DNA of 17,025 nucleotides from Syntrophaceae bacterium UBA6112 (GCA_002423465.1 DIWG01000012.1:1-17025), one strand, 5' to 3'. Numbered from the stretch's first letter, positions 8,158 through 16,932 are shown. Made by a program: numbers and translations. Notes: a model not told the origin generated them from the sequence alone.

Positions 8158-9247
8158 TTAATGCAACAGGTAGGCCTCGATGAAATCGTCGATGTCGCCG
8201 TCCAGAACCCGGGTGACGTTGCCGGTCTCGATATTCGTCCGATGATCCTTGACCATTTTATAGGGGTGTAGCACATAGGATCGAATCTGACTCCCCCAGG
8301 CAATGTCCTTCTTGGTCTTGTTGATCGCATCAAGCTTTTCATTCTGCTCTCTGAGTTTCATTTCATAGAGACGCGAACAGAGATATTTCATGGCCATCGC
8401 CTTGTTCTTGTGCTGTGAACGTTCGTTCTGACACTGGACGACGATTCCCGTCGGCAGATGCGTGAGCCTAACCGCGGAATCCGTCTTGTTCACGTGCTGG
8501 CCGCCGGCGCCGGTGGATCGATAGGTGTCTATGCGCAGATCCTTTTCGTCGATTTCAATCACAATCCGGTCGTCTACCTCGGGATAGACAAATACGGAGG
8601 CAAAAGAGGTGTGCCGGCGTGCACCGGCATCAAAGGGGGATATTCTGACCAACCGGTGGATTCCGATTTCCGCCTTGGCGAAGCCATACGCGTAATCCCC
8701 CCTCAGCGTCCAGGTTACGCTCTTTACACCGGCCTCGTCACCCGGCAGATAATCGATGATGGTGGTCTGGTAACCCTTTCTCTCCGCCCAACGCAGGTAC
8801 ATTCGCAGCAGCATTTCCGCCCAGTCCTGGGCTTCCGTCCCCCCGGCGCCCGCATGAATCGACAGGATCGCGTTCATCGAATCCTGCTCGGAGCCGAGCA
8901 TCATTTTCAGTTCATCGGCACGAACAGCGGCATTGAGCATTTCAAGCTCGATCCGGATCTCTGCCTGTACCTGATCATCCTGTTCCTCAGCGGCGATTTC
9001 GGAAAGCACCCGCAGGTCTTCAAGGCTGCTTTTCTGCCTTTTCCATTTCTCGACCGAATCCGTCAACCTGCTCTTTTCACGAAGGATTCCGCTCGCCTTC
9101 TCAGATTCATTCCAAAAACCATCCCGCTGAGATTCCTTTTCCAACTCCCGGATGCGCAATTCCTTTTCAGGGATGTCAAAGACAGACCCCGAAATGTTCG
9201 ATTCGTCGGGCCAGATCAACCAATGTTTCGTGAATTCCTTCGAGCAT
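8158..9247 (-). CDS. prfB: Peptide chain release factor 2, expressed by programmed +1 frameshift
   Basis: RF2 ends translation at UGA and UAA. It is encoded in two frames. A 23-codon leader starts at ATG 9247 and reads to CTT (9181-9179) followed by in-frame TGA (9178-9176). Skipping one base reads GAC (9177-9175) and continues to TAA at 8158-8160, giving 362 residues, close to the 365 of E. coli RF2. In that product the stop-recognition tripeptide SPF falls at 203-205 and the catalytic GGQ at 248-250; in E. coli they are at 205-207 and 250-252. GGAG at 9256-9259 is 8 nt before the ATG. A single-frame reading starting at 9300 would give an unrelated N-terminus and is wrong. The first 32 nt overlap the end of lnt. 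Autoregulation is expected: low RF2 lets the ribosome pause at UGA and shift. Confidence 0.95.
9175..9190 (-). promoter_or_regulatory. RF2 programmed +1 frameshift site
   Basis: Read on the minus strand, GGGG (9190-9187), TCTGT, CTT, TGA, C. The slip codon CTT, the UGA stop and the following C match the classic prfB site CUU-UGA-C. The Shine-Dalgarno-like GGGGT is present, but its distance to CTT is about 2 nt longer than in E. coli (AGGGGGT-AT-CTT) and it offers fewer pairs to the 16S rRNA tail. Confidence 0.9.
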
Positions 9248-10787
9248 GGTTCCTTCTCCTTTTTTGTATAAAATCGTTCAGGATCAGCAGCAATCCGCAA
9301 AGATAAACAAAGACGTCTCCATATGCCGCATAAAAGGTCTTCTCGTCAATGAATTTTACTTCACCCTTCAAGACTGTTCTTTCAAAGAGACCCGTCCGGG
9401 ATAGAATCGCCCCCGTCGGATCGATTACAGCGCTGATTCCGGTATTGGCTGCACGGACCAGGTAGAGGCGGTTTTCAACAGCACGGAAAACCGCCATTGA
9501 AAGATGCTGGTATGGCGCCGAGGTTCTTCCGAACCAGGCATCGTTCGTGATGTTAACCAATAGATCCGCCCGATTCCGTTTGTAAGCCGTCGCGGCTTCC
9601 GGGAAGATAACCTCATAGCAAATCAGGACACCGAAACGGCGGCCGTCGCTCACAAGGGGATCGAATCCTTTGCCCGGCCGGAAGTCTCCGACCCCAGCTA
9701 CGAGTTTACCGATGAAGGGAAAGAGCTGCCTCAGAGGGACATATTCCCCGTAAGGAACAAGATGCACCTTGTCATACCGACCCGCAACGACCCCGTCGGG
9801 CCTGAGCAGGTATGCGCTGTTCATAAAGGAAACCCTCCCATTTTCCTCTTCATAGCGAGGGCTGCCGAATAGCAGCGTTCGAGCGGATGTCCGTGCGACA
9901 TCGACCAACGCTGCCCGCAGCGGACCGGGACGCTCGAAGTAAAAGGGTGCCGCTGTCTCGGGCCAGACAATGAAGCCGCCTCGCGCTGGAATGGACTGTA
10001 GGGAAAGAGAACGGTAGATATCCACTGTTTGCGATTGATAGCGCGCATCCCATTTTTTGCTCTGATCAATATTTCCCTGAATGAGCGCTACTTCAATAAG
10101 GGATGCTCTTTTCAATGCTTCATGAATTTCAGCCGTTCGATAATAAGCGTAACCATAGATTGCTGCCAATACGGCACAAGCGTTCACGATTTCCGCCACA
10201 GGATATCGACCCTTTCGGAATCGTGCCGCCAGAAGATTGTACAGAAGTGCATTGATGAGGACGATCGCGAAAGTAATACCGTAGGTGCCGGTGATATCTG
10301 CAACCTGAATAATGTTTTTAAAGAGATATTGAGAACAAGCCAGCGTTTCCCAAGGAAAACCGGTCAGCAGATGAGAGCGGGCATATTCAAGAACGGTCCA
10401 CAACAAGGGGGCTGTCAGAAAAAAGGCGTTGCCCCTTTCCCGTAAAAAAAGAACCCCCATGGCAAAACAGGCCGTGTAAAGGCTCAGGTATGCTGCGAGG
10501 AGCAGCACAGCCGCAACCCCGACATAGAATGGAAGATAGCCAAATTGTACAACGACATGAGAAATCCAGTAGAGGATTCCCACGTGCGCGATCAGGCCGG
10601 TGACAAACCCGATCTTAAAACCCTCCCTGGGGGTAGCATTACGGAGCGCATGGAAAAGCGGAATCAGAGCCACCCAAGCCAGGATTCCGTTTCCGAACTT
10701 CGGGAAAGAGAAGAATAGAAGAAAGCCGGAGAGGAGGGCCATCGGCAGATACGTAAACGCTCTCCAATGCGTTTTATATAAAGTCAT
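9216..10787 (-). CDS. lnt: Apolipoprotein N-acyltransferase
   Basis: A 523-residue inner-membrane enzyme that adds the third acyl chain to the N-terminal Cys of lipoproteins, using phospholipid as donor. The N-terminal half has about six hydrophobic segments (residues ~12-210). The periplasmic nitrilase-like domain (~230-480) carries the catalytic triad Glu277 (WPET), Lys340 (YDKVHLVPYGEYVP) and Cys390 (LICYE), lining up with E267-K335-C387 of E. coli. A last membrane helix lies near 485-505, followed by a basic tail (QKRRRNHARR). The ATG at 10787 is preceded by GGGA about 10 nt upstream; a closer GGGAAG abuts the start codon. The gene overlaps prfB by 32 nt. In many gammaproteobacteria lnt follows ybeZ-ybeY-ybeX; here it is nearby but on the other strand. 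Confidence 0.96.
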   Translation of the reverse strand: MTLYKTHWRAFTYLPMALLSGFLLFFSFPKFGNGILAWVALIPLFHALRNATPREGFKIGFVTGLIAHVGILYWISHVVVQFGYLPFYVGVAAVLLLAAYLSLYTACFAMGVLFLRERGNAFFLTAPLLWTVLEYARSHLLTGFPWETLACSQYLFKNIIQVADITGTYGITFAIVLINALLYNLLAARFRKGRYPVAEIVNACAVLAAIYGYAYYRTAEIHEALKRASLIEVALIQGNIDQSKKWDARYQSQTVDIYRSLSLQSIPARGGFIVWPETAAPFYFERPGPLRAALVDVARTSARTLLFGSPRYEEENGRVSFMNSAYLLRPDGVVAGRYDKVHLVPYGEYVPLRQLFPFIGKLVAGVGDFRPGKGFDPLVSDGRRFGVLICYEVIFPEAATAYKRNRADLLVNITNDAWFGRTSAPYQHLSMAVFRAVENRLYLVRAANTGISAVIDPTGAILSRTGLFERTVLKGEVKFIDEKTFYAAYGDVFVYLCGLLLILNDFIQKRRRNHARRNSRNIG

Positions 10788-10865
10788 CTTCCCGATATCC
10801 CATGGATTACCTTTTCCCCAATCCGTGTTGTCCTGTAGTCTTCAAGAGTTGCCGGTCACCATAAC

Positions 10866-10901
10866 AAAAGGGGGCTGACCATGGTTGGTCAACCCCCTTT
10901 T
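10866..10901 (-). terminator. Symmetric stem-loop terminator after tRNA-Asp
   Basis: AAAAGGGGG (10866-10874) pairs with CCCCCTTTT (10893-10901). After one mismatch the stem continues TGACC/GGTCA around a 6-nt loop. Read on the minus strand it follows tRNA-Asp directly and precedes lnt, so it most likely ends the tRNA transcript. The T run is only four bases, and the A-G/C-T symmetry means it could also act on the plus strand. Confidence 0.75.
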
Positions 10902-10907
10902 GGCGAT

Positions 10908-10984
<77 letters not shown>

Positions 10985-11074
10985 GAAAAGAAATGCTATC
11001 TCTTGTTGAAACCCGATCCGGCAGATCCCTGTGGGTTGGACCGGAACCGCCCTTCAAGGATTTCGCTATTTCCA

Positions 11075-11150
11075 TGGTAGGCGGAACAGGACTTGAACCT
11101 GTGACATCCACGGTGTAAGCGTGGCGCTCTCCCAGCTGAGCTACCCGCCC
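11075..11150 (-). tRNA. tRNA-Val (anticodon TAC)
   Basis: A 76-nt cloverleaf with encoded CCA and discriminator A. The acceptor GGGCGGG pairs with TCCGCCT through G-U pairs at both ends. The D arm is GCTC/GAGC, the anticodon stem CCACG/CGTGG holds loop CTTACAC with anticodon TAC, and the T arm is ACAGG-TTCAAGT-CCTGT. It is the first gene after a good promoter at 11174-11202. Confidence 0.97.
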
Positions 11151-11173
11151 GGATCACCCCGATTTTCGCGAGG

Positions 11174-11202
11174 TATCTAACAGCGATTCCCCTGGTTGTC
11201 AA
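11174..11202 (-). promoter_or_regulatory. Sigma-70-type promoter for the tRNA-Val/tRNA-Asp unit
   Basis: A perfect -35 box TTGACA (11197-11202) is followed after 17 nt by TAGATA (11174-11179), which is preceded by TGT, an extended -10 element. The expected start point falls a few bases upstream of the tRNA-Val 5' end at 11150. The site lies in the 108-bp gap after lon, so the tRNAs need not depend on lon transcription. Confidence 0.7.
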
Positions 11203-11258
11203 GAATTAATTGATTCGTCTAATCCCTGTTTCTCATGCGGTAAGGTCTGTGAAAGGGG

Positions 11259-13685
11259 CTAGTCCCCCGCCGCAACAGAATCCGCTTCGAGCGGCATCGC
11301 CCCACCACCCGGACCGTTCTTCCCTAGCGCTTCTTCATTCGGAAGAAGGGCATGCTTCAGAACCTCATCGACGTTCTCTACCAGGATCACCTTCAGGTTT
11401 TTCAGTACATTGGCCGGAACATCCGCCAGATCCTTTTCGTTGTCCTTGGGAATAATCACGGTTCGGATATTTCCACGATGCGCCGCAAGCAATTTCTCCT
11501 TCAGCCCTCCTATCGGCAGGACCCTGCCCCGCAGCGTGATCTCGCCCGTCATTGCCAGATCCCCCCTGACCTTTCGCCGGATGAAGGCGGAAGCAATAGA
11601 GGTCGCCATCGCAATGCCAGCGGAGGGTCCGTCCTTGGGAATTGCCCCCTCGGGGACATGGACGTGGATATCCGTCTCCTTGTAGAAACCTTCCGACAAA
11701 CCGAATTGTCCCGCCCGGGCACGCACGTATGTCAGCGCCGCCTGCGCCGACTCCTGCATAACGTCGCCCAATTTCCCGGTCAGGGTCATTTTTCCGGTCC
11801 CCTTCATGATGGATACTTCGATGACCAGTAGTTCCCCGCCCACTTCTGTCCAGGCGAGACCAATCGTGAGTCCGATTTCATCGCGGCCTTCAGTTTCCCC
11901 ATGACGAAATTTCGGAACGCTCAGATAACCCTGAACAGACTTTGAGGAGATCCGGATTCGACCCTTCCCGCCGTCGGTCACGATCTTGCGGGCAACCTTC
12001 CGACAAATCGCGGCGATCTCCCGTTCCAGATTTCGAACTCCCGCCTCGCGGGTGTATTGCCGGATGATTGCGAGCAGCGCCCCATCCGTAAAGACCACCC
12101 CGTCTTGGTTCAGTCCGTTCGCTTCCATCTCCTTGCGAACCAGGAAACGCTTTGCAATATTGAGTTTTTCCGGTTCCGTGTAGCCTGCCAGGCGGATCAC
12201 CTCCATCCGGTCCTGAAGAGGCGCCGGGATGGTCTGCAGGACGTTGGCCGTGGTGATGAACATGACATCTGAGAGATCGTAGTCGACCTCAAGATAGTTG
12301 TCGTTGAAGGCATTGTTCTGTTCCGGATCGAGAACCTCCAAAAGGGCGGAAGATGGATCTCCCCGGAAATCGGAGCTCAGCTTGTCCACTTCATCCAGAC
12401 AGAAGACGGGGTTGTTCGTGCCGGCTTTTTTGAGAAGCTGGATGATCTTTCCCGGCATGGCCCCAATGTAGGTCCTCCGATGTCCTCGGATTTCCGCTTC
12501 ATCCCGGACGCCGCCGAGGGAGAGCCGGACAAACTTCCTATTGGTTGCACGGGCTACGGATTTCGCGATGGAGGTCTTCCCGACACCAGGCGGCCCGACG
12601 AGACAGAGGATCGGGCCTTTGTTCTTTTTCACAAGGGTCTGAACGGCCAAATATTCGATGATCCTTTCCTTGACTTGCTTGAGACCGTAATGGTCCTCCT
12701 CCAGAATAGCCTCCGATGCATTCAGGGTGTGATTGTTTTCCGTTTTTTCAGACCACGGCATATCCAGCAGCCAGTCGATATAGTTTCTGACAACCGTCGC
12801 CTCGGCAGACATCGGGGCCATCATCTGCATTTTCTTGATTTCCTGTTTGACCTTTCGATGTGCTTCTTCGGATAGTTTCCTCTGCTTGAGACGTTTTTCA
12901 AGCTCGACGACCTCGTTGCGAAACTCGTCCTTCTCTCCCATCTCCTTCTGGATCGCCCGCATCTGTTCGTTGAGGTAGTAGTCCTTCTGGGTCTTTTCCA
13001 TCTGCTTTTTGACCCGTCTTTTGATCTTCTCCTCTACATTCAGGATTTCGATCTCCGAGAGCATCAGTTCATAAATCGTTTCCATCCTCTCGGGAACATT
13101 GATAATTTCGAGGATTTTCTGCTTGTCTTCCAATTTTGCGTTGATCTGCGAAATGACGACATCGGCAAGCTTTGAGGGGTCTTCGATGGAGGCGATGGTC
13201 CCGACCATCTCCAGATGAACCTTCTTGGTCATCTTGGCATAGGTTTCAAAAGACTCCCGGATGCTCCGCATCAGGGCTTCGCTTTTCACATCTTCCGTAT
13301 TATCGAGTTCTTCGATTCCGTCGGCACGGACCAGGAAATATTCCTCGCAAGGAAGGTATTCACGGACAATCCCCCGTTTTTTCCCTTCCACCAGAACCTT
13401 GACCGTGCCATCGGGTAGACGCAGCAACTGGATGATAATCCCGATCGTTCCGATACGATAGATCTCATCTTCGCCCGGATCATCCTTCTGGGCGTTTTTC
13501 TGCGCAACCATGAAGATCTCCTTCTCGTCCTTCATGGCGGACTCCAGCGCGGCGATCGATCTTTCCCTTCCCACGAACAGAGGCACAATCATATGCGGAA
13601 AAACAACCACATCCCGCAAGGGCAATAGGGGAATTTCCATCGTTACCAAACCCCTCTCCCTGTATTTTTCATTGTTAAACGTCAT
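11259..13685 (-). CDS. lon: ATP-dependent protease Lon
   Basis: An 808-residue cytoplasmic AAA+ serine protease that degrades misfolded and regulatory proteins. The N-terminal substrate domain begins with IPLLPLRDVVVFPHMIVPL and runs into a long coiled-coil region (~190-300). Walker A is GPPGVGKT at 364-371, with CLDEVDKLS as Walker B. The C-terminal protease domain has the Ser-Lys dyad Ser688 (DGPSAG) and Lys731 (GGLKEKLLAA); their 43-residue spacing equals that of E. coli S679/K722. Two starts are possible: ATG 13685 with AGGAAG 6 nt upstream (used here), or ATG 13640 with GAGGGG about 10 nt upstream, which removes 15 non-conserved residues. It follows clpX by only 24 nt, so it is probably in the tig-clpP-clpX operon; no separate heat-shock promoter is visible in that gap. 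Confidence 0.97.
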   Translation of the reverse strand: MTFNNEKYRERGLVTMEIPLLPLRDVVVFPHMIVPLFVGRERSIAALESAMKDEKEIFMVAQKNAQKDDPGEDEIYRIGTIGIIIQLLRLPDGTVKVLVEGKKRGIVREYLPCEEYFLVRADGIEELDNTEDVKSEALMRSIRESFETYAKMTKKVHLEMVGTIASIEDPSKLADVVISQINAKLEDKQKILEIINVPERMETIYELMLSEIEILNVEEKIKRRVKKQMEKTQKDYYLNEQMRAIQKEMGEKDEFRNEVVELEKRLKQRKLSEEAHRKVKQEIKKMQMMAPMSAEATVVRNYIDWLLDMPWSEKTENNHTLNASEAILEEDHYGLKQVKERIIEYLAVQTLVKKNKGPILCLVGPPGVGKTSIAKSVARATNRKFVRLSLGGVRDEAEIRGHRRTYIGAMPGKIIQLLKKAGTNNPVFCLDEVDKLSSDFRGDPSSALLEVLDPEQNNAFNDNYLEVDYDLSDVMFITTANVLQTIPAPLQDRMEVIRLAGYTEPEKLNIAKRFLVRKEMEANGLNQDGVVFTDGALLAIIRQYTREAGVRNLEREIAAICRKVARKIVTDGGKGRIRISSKSVQGYLSVPKFRHGETEGRDEIGLTIGLAWTEVGGELLVIEVSIMKGTGKMTLTGKLGDVMQESAQAALTYVRARAGQFGLSEGFYKETDIHVHVPEGAIPKDGPSAGIAMATSIASAFIRRKVRGDLAMTGEITLRGRVLPIGGLKEKLLAAHRGNIRTVIIPKDNEKDLADVPANVLKNLKVILVENVDEVLKHALLPNEEALGKNGPGGGAMPLEADSVAAGD

Positions 13686-13709
13686 TTCAGCTTCCTGTCT
13701 TATGGGAGA

Positions 13710-14972
13710 TCAAGCCGTTTCCGATTTCTTTTCGAAAAGAAGGATCGGCTTTTCCTTGTTCATCACGACCTCCTCGCTGATGACGCATTCCCTCACGTCA
13801 GGCGTGGACGGCAATTCATACATGATATCGAGCATTGTATTTTCCAGAATCGCACGCAGACCTCGTGCGCCTGACTTCCGATCGACAGACAGAGCGGCAA
13901 TGGCACGAAGCGCGGCATCCGAAAATTTCAGTTTGACCCCTTCCAATTCGAAAAGTTTCTGATACTGCCGGACGATGGCGTCCTTGGGCTCTGTCAGGAT
14001 CCGGATCAGGTCCCCTTCGGAGAGTTCGTTCAGGGAAGCAATCACGGGCAATCGGCCGATAAACTCCGGGATCAAACCGTATTTCAGCAGGTCTTCGGGA
14101 CGCACCTCCTGGAGCAACTGATCCGACTTTTTATCCATTTTGCTGCGGATCTCGGCCCCGAAGCCCATAGCGTTGAAACCTGTCCGGCGGGCGATAATGC
14201 CGTCCAGATCGTTGAACGCCCCGCCGCAGATGAACAGGATGTTGGTTGTATCTACCTGGATGAATTCTTGCTGAGGGTGTTTTCTGCCCCCCTTGGGAGG
14301 GATATTGGCTGTGGTTCCCTCAATGATCTTCAAGAGCGCCTGCTGGACGCCCTCTCCCGAAACATCCCGCGTAATGGAGGGATTCCCGGATTTTTTGGCG
14401 ATTTTGTCGATTTCATCGATATATACGATCCCCTTGGAAGCCTTCTCGACATCATAATCGGCATTCTGCAGGAGACTGAGAATGATATTCTCAACATCTT
14501 CTCCAACATAGCCCGCTTCAGTCAATGTTGTCGCATCGGCGATCGTAAAGGGGACATTCAGGATCCTGGCCAGCGTCTTTGCCAGCAGCGTCTTTCCGGA
14601 CCCGGTCGGCCCGATCAGAAGGATGTTGCTCTTGTGGATATCGACCCCATCCATGTCGATGCGGGAAAACAAGCGGCGGTAGTGGTTGTAAACCGCCACA
14701 GAAAGAACCTTCTTCGATCTTTCCTGTCCAATGACATACTGGTCAAGAAATTTCGCAATGTTTTTCGGTTCCGGGATGCCTTTGTGAAACCCTTCCGGCC
14801 CCGGCTTCTCACACTCTTCTTCCACAATGCATCGGCATAATTCGATACATTCATCGCAGATATATGCCGTGGGACCGGCAACGAGCTTTTTGACGTCATT
14901 CTGGCTCTTTCCGCAGAATGAACAGAAAAGCGGTCCCCTTCCGTTCTGTGGTTCTTTTCCTTTTCTAACCAT
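13710..14972 (-). CDS. clpX: ATP-dependent Clp protease ATP-binding subunit ClpX
   Basis: A 420-residue AAA+ unfoldase that feeds substrates to ClpP. The N-terminal zinc-binding domain has Cys17, Cys20, Cys39 and Cys42 (CSFC and CDEC). Walker A is GPTGSGKT at 121-128, Walker B is GIVYIDEIDKI, and the pore loop GYVG is in TEAGYVGED. The ClpP-docking tripeptide, IGF in E. coli, reads MGF here (NAMGFGAEI), a conservative change. ATG 14972 is preceded by GAGGGT at 8 nt. The gene follows clpP by 29 nt and precedes lon by 24 nt, the standard bacterial order. Confidence 0.98.
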   Translation of the reverse strand: MVRKGKEPQNGRGPLFCSFCGKSQNDVKKLVAGPTAYICDECIELCRCIVEEECEKPGPEGFHKGIPEPKNIAKFLDQYVIGQERSKKVLSVAVYNHYRRLFSRIDMDGVDIHKSNILLIGPTGSGKTLLAKTLARILNVPFTIADATTLTEAGYVGEDVENIILSLLQNADYDVEKASKGIVYIDEIDKIAKKSGNPSITRDVSGEGVQQALLKIIEGTTANIPPKGGRKHPQQEFIQVDTTNILFICGGAFNDLDGIIARRTGFNAMGFGAEIRSKMDKKSDQLLQEVRPEDLLKYGLIPEFIGRLPVIASLNELSEGDLIRILTEPKDAIVRQYQKLFELEGVKLKFSDAALRAIAALSVDRKSGARGLRAILENTMLDIMYELPSTPDVRECVISEEVVMNKEKPILLFEKKSETA

Positions 14973-15001
14973 TCAATCATACCCTCATTGCGTCGTTCTT
15001 C

Positions 15002-15586
15002 TTAAACTCTTTTAACGATGATTTCATCGACAATGCCGTATTGCCTGGCCTGATCCCCCGTCATATAATAATCGCGTTCGGTATCGGCCGTAATCTTCTC
15101 AATGGTTTGTCCGGTGATATGCGCCAGAATCTGATTCAACTCGTCTTTCAATCTCAGGATTTCCCGTGCCTGAATATCGATATCCGTCGCCTGTCCCTGA
15201 AATCCACCCAGGGGCTGATGGATCAGGATTCGCGAATGGGGCAGCGCAAATCTCTTTCCCTTTTCACCCGCCGCCAGAAGGAGTGCGCCCATGCTTGCCG
15301 CCTGTCCCATGCAGACCGTACTGACCGCCGGTTTGATGTACTGCATCGTATCATAGATCGCCATCCCCGAACTGACATGGCCTCCAGGAGTGTTCAGGTA
15401 AAAAAAGATCTCCTTGTCGGGATCATCCGATTCAAGATAGAGCATTTGTGCGATGACGAGGTTTGCCACCTCATCGTCGATGGCCGTCCCGAGAAAAATT
15501 ATGCGATCCCGGAGGAGTCTCGAATAGATATCGAATGCTCTCTCCCCGCGACCATCCTGTTCGACCACCATCGGGATCAAACTCAT
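15002..15586 (-). CDS. clpP: ATP-dependent Clp protease proteolytic subunit ClpP
   Basis: A 194-residue serine protease forming the tetradecameric chamber that works with ClpX. The catalytic triad is Ser98 (GQAASMGA), His123 (RILIHQP) and Asp172 (DTERDYYM). The N-terminus has the usual IPMVVEQ axial-loop sequence. ATG 15586 overlaps the TGA of tig (ATGA, 15583-15586), and GGAGG at 15594-15598 lies 7 nt before it inside the tig coding end, so translation is probably coupled. Length and motifs are entirely normal. Confidence 0.98.
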   Translation of the reverse strand: MSLIPMVVEQDGRGERAFDIYSRLLRDRIIFLGTAIDDEVANLVIAQMLYLESDDPDKEIFFYLNTPGGHVSSGMAIYDTMQYIKPAVSTVCMGQAASMGALLLAAGEKGKRFALPHSRILIHQPLGGFQGQATDIDIQAREILRLKDELNQILAHITGQTIEKITADTERDYYMTGDQARQYGIVDEIIVKRV

Positions 15587-16917
15587 TTCACCGCCTCCGA
15601 AATCCCCTTTTTTTCGTTCCTAATCATGGTTACTTTTGCCTTTGTCTCCAGAAATTCATAGGTTTTTCGGTTCAGGATCTCATTGCGGATGTTGTCAACC
15701 AGATCATCCTTTTCCAGCGATTTCTTCAATGTTTCATAATCCTGAGCCCGCTGTGCCGCGATCTCCCGGATCTGTTTCTCAACTTCGTCGTCTCCCGCCG
15801 TCAGCCCCTCTTTGCCGGCAATTCCCTTGAGCAGAAGGACTGTCATGACAATCTTGGTCGCTTCCTCCCGGAATTGATCATGGAGCTTGAAACTGAACTC
15901 TGCCGCTTTTTTGGGATCCATGCCGCCGGAAACCATTCTTCGTTGCATATCGGACATCATATAGTAGATCTGTCTTTCGACAAAGGAATCCGGAACCTCA
16001 AAGACATTTTTCTCCAGAAGCCGATCGCTGATCTGTCTTTCAAAGGAAGCGGCAATCTTTCGCTTCTTCTCCTCTTCCAGATTTTTCCGGACATCTGCTT
16101 TGAGGTCCTCCAGGGATTCGTACCGTTCAAAATTCTTTACGAACAGTTCATCGATCTCCGGAAGTTTCTTGATCCGAATCCCTTTGATATGGACTTTGAA
16201 TTCAATGTCTTTTCCCGCAAGATGCGCGGCTTGGTAGTCCTCCGGGAACCGGACGGCAAAGGATTTCATGTCGCCTTTCTTCATTGCAATGAGTTGCTCC
16301 TCGAAACCGGGAACAAAGGTTTTTGAACCGATTTCAAGCAGGTAATCCTCGGATTTAAGTTCCTTGAGCTGCTCACCGGCCAGGGTGCCCGTGAAATCGA
16401 GGGTGACAAAATCGCCCGCAAGGATCCCGTGGTCTTCACTCACCTCTTCCATGGTGGCAAACATCTGGCTGATTTCCTTCATCTTGGCTTCAAATTCATC
16501 CCCGGTTACCACCGGCTCTTCTTTCTCAAGTTCCAGACCAAGATAGTCCCTGGGGTCAACGGCCGGCTCCACCTCGACCGTCGCCGAAAAGGTGAAATTC
16601 TTTTCCGCTTCGATTCCTTTCTGCTCGATCTCCGGTTGCATTACCACTGGAATTTTTTTCTCCTGCAGCGTCTCCCAGTAGTAACGGTTCACCAGGTTGG
16701 AGACCGTTTCTTCCTCGGCCTCTTCCCGGTAATGCATCTCGAGGATGGCTCGGGGAGTCTTGCCCTGCCTGAATCCTTTGATCTTGGCCTTCTTCCCCAC
16801 CTTGCGGTAAACCGTGTCCAGTTCATTCTTTACATCCGTCCAGGGGATATCAAAGGATAATTTTTTCTTTACGGTGCTGATATCTTCAATTTTTACGGCG
16901 TCGCTGACGTCACTCAC
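15583..16917 (-). CDS. tig: Trigger factor, ribosome-associated chaperone
   Basis: A 444-residue folding helper at the ribosome exit tunnel. The ribosome-docking signature GFRQGKTP is at residues 48-55. An FKBP-type peptidyl-prolyl isomerase domain covers about 155-245 (GDFVTLDFTGTLAG to IEFKVHIKGI), and the rest is the long helical C-terminal arm domain. I chose GTG 16917 because AAGGAG (16927-16932) lies 9 nt upstream; a TTG at 16938 would add seven residues and overlap that site. The gene begins 47 nt after the tRNA-Leu 3' end, leaving little room for its own promoter, and shares ATGA with clpP. Confidence 0.95.
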   Translation of the reverse strand: MSDVSDAVKIEDISTVKKKLSFDIPWTDVKNELDTVYRKVGKKAKIKGFRQGKTPRAILEMHYREEAEEETVSNLVNRYYWETLQEKKIPVVMQPEIEQKGIEAEKNFTFSATVEVEPAVDPRDYLGLELEKEEPVVTGDEFEAKMKEISQMFATMEEVSEDHGILAGDFVTLDFTGTLAGEQLKELKSEDYLLEIGSKTFVPGFEEQLIAMKKGDMKSFAVRFPEDYQAAHLAGKDIEFKVHIKGIRIKKLPEIDELFVKNFERYESLEDLKADVRKNLEEEKKRKIAASFERQISDRLLEKNVFEVPDSFVERQIYYMMSDMQRRMVSGGMDPKKAAEFSFKLHDQFREEATKIVMTVLLLKGIAGKEGLTAGDDEVEKQIREIAAQRAQDYETLKKSLEKDDLVDNIRNEILNRKTYEFLETKAKVTMIRNEKKGISEAVK

Positions 16918-16926
16918 GGTAATATG

Positions 16927-16932
16927 CTCCTT
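16927..16932 (-). promoter_or_regulatory. Ribosome binding site of tig
   Basis: AAGGAG, 9 nt before GTG 16917. It falls inside the longer TTG-initiated reading frame and therefore supports the GTG start. Confidence 0.65.

Noticed and set aside
9175..9300. Single-frame prfB start at 9300 with N-terminus MRIAADPERF
   Set aside because: The sequence upstream of the frameshift point in that frame is unrelated to RF2. The true leader is in the other frame from ATG 9247, with its own ribosome binding site.
8458..9306. Plus-strand frame of 282 codons opposite prfB
   Set aside because: Antisense to RF2, whose GGQ and SPF motifs are intact; no independent evidence of coding.
10996..11202. Minus-strand 68-residue reading frame containing AGSSAGRAPRLHRGCHRF
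   Set aside because: This is the well-known false protein made by translating a tRNA gene; it covers tRNA-Val and its promoter.
11250..11268. GGGG-CTAGT-CCCC inverted repeat at the lon stop codon
   Set aside because: A four-pair stem overlapping the stop codon with no proper T run; it could arise by chance.
15463..16326. Plus-strand frame of 287 codons opposite tig and clpP
   Set aside because: Antisense to two well-conserved genes and without family features.
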